Assembly (NCBI GenBank): GCA_025464025.1
Contig: JAODBP010000268.1
Span: 1-12,645 of the forward strand
DNA length: 12,645 bases
Direction: 5' to 3'
DNA from: Actinomycetes bacterium
GTDB lineage: Bacteria; Actinomycetota; Acidimicrobiia; Acidimicrobiales; CADCSY01
The position numbers and the translations under genes were made by a program. This document shows, one piece after another, positions 6,482 through 12,645 of this stretch. The notes under the pieces were generated by a model, which was given only the letters and a program-made list of their open reading frames with translations, did no database searches and was not told where the DNA came from. Within the stretch, counting starts at the first letter, position 1. Each line of letters opens with the position of its first letter.

Positions 6482-7710
6482 CTAGAGGCCGAAGAAGTCG
6501 GAGCAAGCTTGCAGGGCATCGGCCAGGGCGTCGACATCCGCCGTGTCGTTGTACACGTAGAACGAGGCTCGCACGACCGCTCCGACGCCGAGGCACTTCA
6601 TCAGCGGCTTGGCGCAGTGGTGTCCGGCCCGCACGCAGACGCCCGACTGGTCGAGCACCTGGGTGATGTCGTGGGGGTGCAGGCCCTTGAAGCCGAGGGA
6701 CAGGACGCCGCCGCGCTGCTCGGAGGCCGGGGGTCCGTGCACGGTGAGATCGTCGCCGAACCGCTCGGTCAGGGTGCGGATGGCGTACTCGGTGAGCTCC
6801 TGCTCGTGGGCCCACACGTTGTCCATGCCGTAGCGGTCGAGCTCGTCGCACGCCACGCCGAGGCCCACGGCCTCGGCGATGGGCGGCGTGCCGGCCTCGA
6901 ACTTGTGGGGCAGCTCGTCGGGCGTGAACCCGTCGAGGCGCACTTCGCGGATCATCCCGCCACCGCCGAGGAACGGGGGCATGGCGTCGAGGATCGCCTC
7001 GCGGCCCCACAGCACGCCGATGCCGGTGGGGCCGAGCATCTTGTGGCCGGTGAAGGCGAGGAGGTCGACGTCGAGCGCCTGCACGTCGGTGGCCTGGTGG
7101 GGCACGAGCTGGGCCGCGTCGACGAGCACGAGGGCGCCGGCCGCGTGGGCGGCGTCGGTGAGCTGGCGGATCGGGTTGATGGTGCCCAGCACGTTCGACA
7201 TCGCGGTGAACGACAGGAGCTTGGCCCCGTCGAGCACCTGGTCGAGGTTCGACAGGTCGAGCACGTGGTCGGGCGTGACCGGCAGGTAGCGCAGCTCGAT
7301 GCCGCGCTCCTCCTTGAGCATCAGCCACGGGACGATGTTGGCGTGGTGCTCCATCTCGGTGAGCACGACCACGTCGCCGGCCGACAGGTTGGCCCGACCC
7401 CACGCGCCGGCCACCAGGTTGAGCGACTCGGTGACGTTCTTGGAGAACAGCACCTCGCGCTCGGACGGGGCGTTGATGAACCGGGCCACCCGCGAGCGGG
7501 CGCCCTCGTAGCGGGCCGTGGCCTCCTCGGCCAGGGCGTAGACGCCGCGGTGCACGTTGGCGTGCGACCGCTCGTAGTAGTTGGTCATGGCGTCGAGCAC
7601 GGCACGGGGCTTCTGCGACGACGCCGCCGAGTCGAGGAAGACGAGCGGCTGCTCGCGGTCCTCGAAGATCGGGAAGTCCTTCTTGATGGCTTCGACGTCG
7701 AGGTTGTCGT

Positions 7711-7714
<4 letters not shown>
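6482..7714 (-). CDS. sufS: SufS, group II cysteine desulfurase
   Basis: SufS is a PLP-dependent enzyme that converts cysteine to alanine and keeps the sulfur as an active-site persulfide for transfer to SufU. From ATG at 7714 it has 410 residues, the normal length. Visible motifs are HANVHRGVY near the N-terminus, EMEHHANIVPW (His stacking on PLP, about 122-130), the PLP lysine K225 in FTGHKMLGPTG, GTPPIAEAVGLG, and the catalytic cysteine C367 in RAGHHCAKPLM, followed by R382 in VRASFYVYN. The ATG at 7714 overlaps the sufC stop in ATGA; an in-frame ATG at 7720 would add two residues. The short Cys-loop context (RAGHHCA) marks it as SufS type rather than IscS. Confidence 0.96.
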
Positions 7715-8472
<758 letters not shown>

Positions 8473-8479
8473 GCCGCCG

Positions 8480-8485
8480 AGTGTA
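8480..8485 (-). promoter_or_regulatory. Putative -10 box (TACACT) of sufC2-sufS-sufU, leaderless type
   Basis: Read on the minus strand, TACACT ends 7 bases before GTG at 8472. It lies in the 101-base divergent gap (8473-8573) shared with the CHRD lipoprotein gene. A TTGCAC about 31 bases further upstream is too far away to act as its -35. Apart from this and the lipoprotein -10, I see nothing recognisable in the gap. Confidence 0.5.
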
Positions 8486-8561
8486 GTGCCCGGGGCCGAT
8501 TCCCCCTATGGCCGTAGTGCAAATGGGTTGGGAGGGCGGAGATCCCCCAGCCAGCCCGCGT

Positions 8562-8567
8562 TAGGGT
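8562..8567 (+). promoter_or_regulatory. Putative -10 box (TAGGGT) of the CHRD lipoprotein gene, leaderless type
   Basis: TAGGGT ends 6 bases before ATG at 8574, leaving no room for a normal ribosome binding site downstream of a promoter. It fits TAnnnT. The -35 region shows no consensus. Confidence 0.5.
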
Positions 8568-8573
8568 CCGCGG

Positions 8574-9068
8574 ATGCCCAGGCGCCTCTTCGTCCTGCTC
8601 GTCCCTTTGGCCCTCCTCGCCGGTGCGTGCTCCAAGGACGACAAGAAGGCAGCCGACGTCACGACGACGACGTCGACCACGGTCGAGGACGGCTCGTCGA
8701 CCACGAACCCGCCGCCCGGCGGGTCGAGCACGACGCAGACGGCGCCCACGTCGACCACGACCCCCCCCGGTGACGGCATCCCGATGACCGGCCCGACCGG
8801 CTCGGGCACGGTGACGTGGTCGGCGTCGCCCGAGCGGAGCGAGTTCTGCTACCGGATCACGGTGCGCGGCATCGGCACGCCCACCCAGGCCCACGTCCAC
8901 CGCGGCACCGGCGAGGTCGTCCTCGACCTCCAGGCCCCGGTCGACGGCACGATCAACACCTGCTCGGCCACCGATTCCCTGTTCGTCGAGGAGGTCCAGG
9001 CCCGGCCCGGCAACTTCTACGTCGACGTCCACGGGCCCAAGGGCGTCCTGAAGGCCACGCTTCGCTGA
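8574..9068 (+). CDS. CHRD-domain lipoprotein with Thr/Ser-rich linker
   Basis: The 164-residue product is predicted to be anchored on the outer face of the membrane. A basic N-terminus and hydrophobic core (residues 2-17) end in the lipobox LAGAC, with C19 as the lipidated cysteine. Residues about 28-68 are a low-complexity linker of Thr, Ser, Pro and Gly with repeated TTT/STT units, encoded by GACGTCGACC-like repeats. The remainder resembles a CHRD domain: TQAHVHRGTGEVVLDL (about 105-120) and a terminal block GNFYVDVHGPKGVLKATL. CHRD domains occur in chordin and many bacterial surface proteins; their bacterial role is not settled. Two cysteines (in SEFCYRI and NTCSATD) might form a disulfide. 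The gene is divergent from sufC2. Confidence 0.85.
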   Translation: MPRRLFVLLVPLALLAGACSKDDKKAADVTTTTSTTVEDGSSTTNPPPGGSSTTQTAPTSTTTPPGDGIPMTGPTGSGTVTWSASPERSEFCYRITVRGIGTPTQAHVHRGTGEVVLDLQAPVDGTINTCSATDSLFVEEVQARPGNFYVDVHGPKGVLKATLR

Positions 9069-9069
9069 A

Positions 9070-9075
9070 TAGCCT
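9070..9075 (+). promoter_or_regulatory. Putative -10 box (TAGCCT) of the oligoendopeptidase gene, leaderless type
   Basis: TAGCCT begins 2 bases after the lipoprotein stop codon and ends 6 bases before ATG at 9082. The gap between the genes is only 13 bases, yet it carries the full hexamer, identical to the one at 4889-4894. Confidence 0.45.
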
Positions 9076-9081
9076 CTGGGC

Positions 9082-10875
9082 ATGACCGCGCTGGAGGCCG
9101 ACGACGTCGTCTGGGACCTGTCCGACCTGCTCCACGGGGCCGACGACGAGAGCGCCGTGCTCGACCTGCTCGACCAGGCCGCCACCCTCGCCGACGAGCT
9201 GGCGTCGAAGCGGGGCCAGCTGGCGTCGTGGGACGCCGGCGAGCTCGCTGACTTCATGGCCCGCCAGGCCGACCTCGCCGACCTGCTCGGCCGAGCCGGG
9301 TCGTGGGCCCAGCTCCGCTTCTCGACCGATGTGAACGACCCGACCCGGGGCGCCCTGGTGCAGAAGCTGTCGGAGCGGGCGACCGCCATCCAGACCAAGC
9401 TCCTGTGGTTCGACCTCGAGTGGGCCGCCCTCGAGGACGAGCAGGTCGAGGCGCTGCTCGCCGACGATCGGCTGGCCTTCGTCGCCCACCACCTCCGCTC
9501 CGAGCGCCGCTACCGCCAGCACCTCCTGTCCGAGCCGGAGGAGACGATCCTCACGGAGAAGTCGGTCACCGGCTGGGGTGCGTGGAGCCGCTTGTTCAAC
9601 GAGCTGACCTCGACCATCGAGGTCGTGCTCGACGGCGAGACCACGACGCTCGAGGCCGGACTCAGCCGCCTGGCGTCGCCCTCGCCCGAGGTGCGGGCCG
9701 AGGCGGCCGCGGCCGTCACCGAGGCGCTGCGGCCCGGGCTGCGCACCCGGGCCTACATCTTCAACACGTTGCTCCACGACAAGGCGATCGACGACCGGCT
9801 CCGGGGCTACCCGACGTGGATCTCCAGCCGGAACCTGTCGAACGAGGCCACCGACGACTCGGTGCAGGCGTTGGTCGACGCCGTGCAGCGGCGCAACGAC
9901 CTGCCCCAGCGCTGGTACCGGCTGAAGGCCAAGGTGCTCGGCGTCGACCGGCTGAAGGACTGGGACCGCATGGCCAGCCTGGCGACCGAGGACAGCCGGA
10001 TCGGCTTCGGCGAGGCCAAGGACCTGGTGCTCGACTCCTACGCCTCGTTCTCACCGGAGATGGCCGACATCGCCCGGCGGTTCTTCGACGAGCGCTGGAT
10101 CGACGCCCCGGCCCGCCCCGGCAAGCGGCCCGGCGCCTTCTGCGCCTACACCGTGCCGTCGGTGCACCCCTACGTGTTCCTCAACTGGACGTCGCGCCGG
10201 CGCGACGTGCTCACCCTCGCCCACGAGCTGGGCCACGGCCTGCACGCCTACCTCGCCCGTGAGCAGGGGGTGTTCCACCAGGGCACCCCGCTCACGCTGG
10301 CCGAGACGGCCTCGGTGTTCGGCGAGACGGTCACGTTCGGCAAGCTGCTCGAGGAGACCACCGACCCGGCGGCCCGCCTCGCGCTGCTGGCCGAGAACAT
10401 CGAGGGGGCCATCGCCACCGTGTTCCGCCAGACGGCGATGAACCGGTTCGAGGACTCGGTGCACACGGCCCGCCGCGAGGAGGGCGAGCTCTCGGTCGAC
10501 CGCATCGGCGAGCTGTGGGCCCGGTCGCAGGAGGCCATGCTCGGCGACGCCGTCGAGGTCACCGAGGGCTACCGGAGCTGGTGGTCGTACGTGCCCCACT
10601 TCATCGGCACCCCGGGCTACGTCTACGCCTACGCCTACGGGCAGCTGCTGGCCCTGTCGGTCTACAAGCAGTACGAGGAGCAGGGCTCCGACTTCGTGCC
10701 CCGGTACGTGCACCTGCTGTCGGCCGGTGGGTCGATGGCCCCCGAGGAGCTCGGGAAGATCGTCGGGTGCGACCTGGCCGACCCCGGCTTCTGGGACGGG
10801 GGCATCGACATCATCGAGCAGCAGCTCGACGCCGCCGAGACCGCCGCCTTCGACGCCGGCCGCCTCACCCGCTAG
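9082..10875 (+). CDS. M3-family zinc metallopeptidase, oligoendopeptidase F-like
   Basis: Cytosolic oligopeptidases of this family cleave short peptides. The 597-residue product has the normal length. The zinc motif is HELGH at residues 381-385, with third ligand E408 in TLAETASVFGE, the arrangement typical of M3B (PepF) enzymes. Upstream, FCAYTVPSVHPYVFLNWTS and RRDVLTLAHELGHGLHAYLA match the family, and downstream PGYVYAYAYGQLLALSVY supplies the tyrosines that line the active site. The N-terminal half is largely helical and begins in the usual WDLSDL context. There is no signal peptide. ATG at 9082 is supported by the -10-like hexamer 6 bases upstream. It ends 13 bases before the vapBC operator region and shows no functional tie to it. 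Confidence 0.93.
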   Translation: MTALEADDVVWDLSDLLHGADDESAVLDLLDQAATLADELASKRGQLASWDAGELADFMARQADLADLLGRAGSWAQLRFSTDVNDPTRGALVQKLSERATAIQTKLLWFDLEWAALEDEQVEALLADDRLAFVAHHLRSERRYRQHLLSEPEETILTEKSVTGWGAWSRLFNELTSTIEVVLDGETTTLEAGLSRLASPSPEVRAEAAAAVTEALRPGLRTRAYIFNTLLHDKAIDDRLRGYPTWISSRNLSNEATDDSVQALVDAVQRRNDLPQRWYRLKAKVLGVDRLKDWDRMASLATEDSRIGFGEAKDLVLDSYASFSPEMADIARRFFDERWIDAPARPGKRPGAFCAYTVPSVHPYVFLNWTSRRRDVLTLAHELGHGLHAYLAREQGVFHQGTPLTLAETASVFGETVTFGKLLEETTDPAARLALLAENIEGAIATVFRQTAMNRFEDSVHTARREEGELSVDRIGELWARSQEAMLGDAVEVTEGYRSWWSYVPHFIGTPGYVYAYAYGQLLALSVYKQYEEQGSDFVPRYVHLLSAGGSMAPEELGKIVGCDLADPGFWDGGIDIIEQQLDAAETAAFDAGRLTR

Positions 10876-10888
10876 CTCGCCATCCGGA

Positions 10889-10915
10889 TATATCTTTAGG
10901 AAGTCAGAAGATATA
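10889..10915. promoter_or_regulatory. Operator-like inverted repeat upstream of vapBC
   Basis: TATATCTT (10889-10896) and AAGATATA (10908-10915) are perfect 8-base inverted repeats separated by 11 bases, in an AT-rich island that stands out from the surrounding high-GC DNA. The right arm runs into the -10 candidate at 10912-10917. VapBC-type complexes generally bind palindromes over their own promoter to repress it; that this is the VapBC operator is inference from position and symmetry. Confidence 0.7.
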
Positions 10916-10917
10916 GT
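10912..10917 (+). promoter_or_regulatory. Putative -10 box (TATAGT) of vapBC, leaderless type
   Basis: TATAGT fits TAnnnT and ends 7 bases before GTG at 10925, which begins the M-K-T-L start expected for this antitoxin family. It overlaps the right arm of the operator palindrome, so occupancy of that arm would block the promoter. Confidence 0.6.
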
Positions 10918-10924
10918 CGTGGTC

Positions 10925-11128
10925 GTGAAGACCCTCGTCGACATCGATGACGACCGGCTCGAGGCCGCGAAGCGGGCGTTGGGCACGACGACCAAGGTGG
11001 AGACGGTCAACCGTGCCCTCGCCGAGGTGGCCGCCTTGGCCGCCCGGCGCCGCGACCTGGCTCGGTGGCGCGCCGGCGACCTCCCCGACCTGCTGGCGGA
11101 CGAGGTGACGAAGGCGGCGTGGCGGTAG
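10925..11128 (+). CDS. vapB: VapB-type antitoxin
   Basis: The 67-residue product neutralises the downstream PIN toxin and represses the operon. The N-terminal half, MKTLVDIDDDRLEAAKRALG followed by TTTKVETVNRAL, is the small DNA-binding fold of actinobacterial VapB antitoxins (short strand, then two helices). The C-terminal part is Arg/Ala-rich and ends DLLADEVTKAAWR, the usual toxin-binding tail with a terminal Trp-Arg. GTG at 10925 is preferred because it restores the common M-K-T-L start and lies 7 bases from the -10 hexamer; GTG at 10919 would add two residues. The stop lies inside vapC (10-base overlap). Which numbered mycobacterial VapB it is closest to cannot be told here. Confidence 0.88.
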   Translation: MKTLVDIDDDRLEAAKRALGTTTKVETVNRALAEVAALAARRRDLARWRAGDLPDLLADEVTKAAWR

Positions 11129-11541
11129 CCGAGTACCTGGTGGACGAGAGCGCGCTGGCGCGGCTCGATCAGCCGGTGGTGTTCGCCCGGCTCGCGCCGC
11201 TCGTCGAGGCCGGACTCGTCGCCACCTGCGCGGTGATCGAGCTCGAGATCCTGTACTCGACGCAGCGCCACGCCGACTACGAGGCGGTGCGAGTCGATCG
11301 GCGAGAGGGCTACGAGTGGCTCCCCATGGCCGACGAGGTCTGGGACCGGGCCCTCGACGTCCAGCGGCAGCTCTCGGCCCAAGGGCAGCTGCGGGCCGTG
11401 GGCATCCCCGATCTGCTGATCGCGGCGACGGCCGAGCGGCACGCCGTCACCCTGGTGCACTACGACAGCGACTTCGACGTCGTCGCCGCCGTCACCGGGC
11501 AGCCGACGGAGTGGGTCGTTCCCCGCGGCTCGGTCCCCTGA
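11119..11541 (+). CDS. vapC: VapC-type PIN-domain ribonuclease toxin
   Basis: VapC toxins are magnesium-dependent RNases that cut tRNA or rRNA and stop growth when the antitoxin is lost. The 140-residue PIN domain keeps the acidic active site: D9 in YLVDESALARL, E41 in CAVIELEILYS, D98 in GIPDLLIAATAE, and D116 in HYDSDFD. The closing VTGQPTEWVVPRGS is typical of the actinobacterial VapC group. The GTG at 11119 overlaps the antitoxin by ten bases; this start puts the first catalytic Asp at the expected distance from the N-terminus. No frameshift or lost residue is seen, so the toxin looks active. Its base composition is like that of neighbouring genes, so recent transfer is not evident. Confidence 0.92.
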   Translation: MAVAEYLVDESALARLDQPVVFARLAPLVEAGLVATCAVIELEILYSTQRHADYEAVRVDRREGYEWLPMADEVWDRALDVQRQLSAQGQLRAVGIPDLLIAATAERHAVTLVHYDSDFDVVAAVTGQPTEWVVPRGSVP

Positions 11542-11548
11542 CCGTCAG

Positions 11549-11563
11549 CCCTCCCGGCGAGGG
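11549..11563 (+). terminator. Short GC hairpin after vapC, possible terminator
   Basis: CCCTC (11549-11553) and GAGGG (11559-11563) form a 5-base stem with a 5-base loop, 7 bases after the vapC stop. No T-run follows, so it may be chance or part of a weak terminator. Confidence 0.25.
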
Positions 11564-11587
11564 GGTGAATGCGACAATGATCGGTCC

Positions 11588-12127
11588 GTGGCCGCCTTTG
11601 TGCTGACGCCGGACGAGGTGGTGGTGGGCGGCATCTCCTATGACGGGCGCCGGCTTCGCATCCGGCCGACCCTCGCGGTGCGCCTGCTCAATGCCTACGG
11701 AGTCGTGGCGACCATGGTGATCGGTGCCGGGTGGTACCTGGCCCTCGGGCCGACAGCCCTACTGGTCGTCCCGTTGTTCGGCTATCAGCTCGCGGCCGCG
11801 GTTCGTGATCTCACGTGCCTGGTCGAAGGCGCCGATGGTCAGCTCGTAGTGCGGAACCGGTGGCGCTCCACCGTCGTGCTGACCCGAGAGGTCGCGCGAG
11901 TCCTGGTGATGGTCACGGACGAGCCGCGGCCCCCGTACTCCTACGTCGGCCAGTGGCGCCGGCCCGACCTGGCGGCCTGCGACCTCGTCCTCGCCAACGG
12001 CCGGCAGGTTCCGTGCGACGCCATGACGTCGACGCCGCGGAGCGGAGGCTGGGGCTTCGGTGGCATGGTCCCCGCGGAGCGCAAGGCAGCGGTGCTGCGC
12101 CGCTGGCTCGATCTCCCGCCGGAGTGA
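11588..12127 (+). CDS. PH-like domain membrane protein, function unknown
   Basis: The 179-residue product has two adjacent hydrophobic segments (about 36-52 and 55-73) after a short strand-rich N-terminus, then a soluble part. LVVRNRWRSTVVLTREVARV (87-106) resembles the middle of bacterial PH-like domains, where a short strand pair leads to a conserved R/N-R-W motif. The region about 120-160 is Gly/Pro-rich and the C-terminus is a short helix (AERKAAVLRRWLDL). No enzyme motif is visible. The GTG at 11588 is preceded by GACAAT (9 bases upstream) or AATGAT (6 bases), neither a full TAnnnT match, so its promoter is less clear than those of the other genes. It ends 7 bases from a convergent gene. 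Confidence 0.65.
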   Translation: MAAFVLTPDEVVVGGISYDGRRLRIRPTLAVRLLNAYGVVATMVIGAGWYLALGPTALLVVPLFGYQLAAAVRDLTCLVEGADGQLVVRNRWRSTVVLTREVARVLVMVTDEPRPPYSYVGQWRRPDLAACDLVLANGRQVPCDAMTSTPRSGGWGFGGMVPAERKAAVLRRWLDLPPE

Positions 12128-12134
12128 CGCGGCG

Positions 12135-12437
12135 CTACTTGCCGAGCAGGTCGAGCTTCCAGGCGCGGAACCTCGTGTGGCGCCCGCCGGACGGACCGGT
12201 GCCGTCGCCGTTGCCGTCGGGGAAGAGGCGGAAGGTGTGGGTGACCGAGGTGTCGTCTGCCTCGATCGCGAGGTAGCGGGCGTCGCCGTCGGTGGCCGGG
12301 CCGGCCCGCCACAGGAGCCAGGGCCCGATGCGGCGCTTGTACTCGGCGACCGGGGTGCCGGGCAGGTCGTCACCCAGCGTCAGCAGCGACTCGGGTGCCT
12401 CGACCCAGGCTGTGGCCGGGATGTTGCGGTCGCGCAC
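12135..12437 (-). CDS. Small protein of unknown function, downstream of nitroreductase
   Basis: I do not recognise the family. From GTG at 12437 it has 100 residues, with strand-like segments IGPWLLWRAG, ARYLAIEAD and THTFRLFPDG, a Gly/Asp-rich turn, and the C-terminus FRAWKLDLLGK. No signal peptide or membrane helix is seen. The frame stays open upstream: from CTG at 12503 the next 22 codons (encoding LRYDERPVDGTPVHTEDL and on) nearly all end in G or C, as in the true coding region. The real start may therefore be the CTG at 12503, only 4 bases after the nitroreductase stop, giving 122 residues. It is probably cotranscribed with the nitroreductase. It is convergent with the PH-like gene, 7 bases apart. 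Confidence 0.65.
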   Translation of the reverse strand: MRDRNIPATAWVEAPESLLTLGDDLPGTPVAEYKRRIGPWLLWRAGPATDGDARYLAIEADDTSVTHTFRLFPDGNGDGTGPSGGRHTRFRAWKLDLLGK

Positions 12438-12507
12438 CGGCGTCGGCGGCAGGTCCTCGGTGTGGACCGGCGTGCCGTCGACCGGCCGCTCGTCGTAGCG
12501 CAGGGGG

Positions 12508-12645
12508 CTAGGCCCCGAACTCGGAGACGAGGCCGTCGAGGTTCGGCTCCTTCGGCGGCAGCTCCTTGCCCACGTAGGGCGTGCCGACGTAGACGAACCC
12601 GAGGACCGAGTCCTCGACGTTCAACCCGAGCGCCTTCTTCACGTA
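12508..12645 (-). CDS. Nitroreductase-family protein, C-terminal end (5' part outside window)
   Basis: Only the last 45 residues are present. The sequence YVKKALGLNVEDSVLGFVYV followed by GTPYVGKELPPKEPNLDGLV and ending SEFGA matches the C-terminal end of FMN-dependent nitroreductase-like proteins: a helix, then the LGL...E.VLGFVYVGTP strand-turn, then a Pro-rich loop and a final Leu-Asp helix. The active site and FMN-binding N-terminus lie beyond the window, so substrate cannot be inferred. The TAG stop is at 12508-12510. The reading frame is open to the window edge. It appears to head, or lie within, a minus-strand unit with the small unknown gene. Confidence 0.75.
   Translation of the reverse strand, partial: YVKKALGLNVEDSVLGFVYVGTPYVGKELPPKEPNLDGLVSEFGA

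Noticed and set aside
8516..8521. TTGCAC on the minus strand as a -35 for sufC2
   Set aside because: About 31 bases from the TACACT hexamer, well outside the usual 16-19 base spacing.
8653..8790. Repetitive GACGACG/TCGACC tract, considered as a repeat array
   Set aside because: It encodes the Thr/Ser-rich linker of the lipoprotein in frame; codon-level low complexity, not an independent repeat or CRISPR.

Overview
The window is high-GC, densely coded bacterial DNA. Its content (SufBCD with SufU and a group II SufS, a Rieske protein between sufD and sufC, a VapBC pair of mycobacterial type, PH-like and YcxB-like small membrane proteins, frequent GTG starts) points to an actinobacterium, quite possibly an acidimicrobial lineage. 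That placement is inference from gene style; there is no rRNA in the window. No stretch over about 100 bases lacks a gene.

Layout. 1-4859 (mostly +): the 3' part of sufB, a small four-cysteine protein, a crotonase-family gene on the opposite strand, then sufD, a Rieske ferredoxin, sufC (copy 1) and a pterin-4a-carbinolamine dehydratase, the last four overlapping by 1-4 bases. 4902-5917 (+): two overlapping small membrane-protein genes. 5984-8472 (-): a second Fe-S operon, sufC (copy 2)-sufS-sufU. 8574-10875 (+): a CHRD-domain lipoprotein and an M3-family oligoendopeptidase. 10889-11541 (+): a vapBC toxin-antitoxin pair with an AT-rich operator-like palindrome. 11588-12127 (+): a PH-like membrane protein. 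12135-12645 (-): a small unknown gene and the 3' end of a nitroreductase gene.

How the genes work together. SufS extracts sulfur from cysteine, SufU accepts it, and SufB/SufC/SufD form the ATP-driven scaffold on which Fe-S clusters are built. The machinery is split over two divergently placed loci, each with its own SufC ATPase. The two SufC proteins differ in sequence style: copy 1 is actinobacterial-like and copy 2 Bacillus/proteobacteria-like. Both look catalytically intact.

Expression signals show a clear local pattern. Six genes at the head of a transcription unit have a TAnnnT hexamer ending 6-7 bases before an ATG or GTG, as expected for a -10 box serving a leaderless mRNA, whereas downstream genes mostly start by overlapping the previous stop codon (ATGA, GTGA or TAGTG). 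The crotonase and sufD -10 hexamers overlap on opposite strands. I found no CRISPR array, transposon, phage module or RNA gene. The points most worth a second look are the split, duplicated suf system with its attached unknown Cys-rich protein, and the leaderless promoter pattern.
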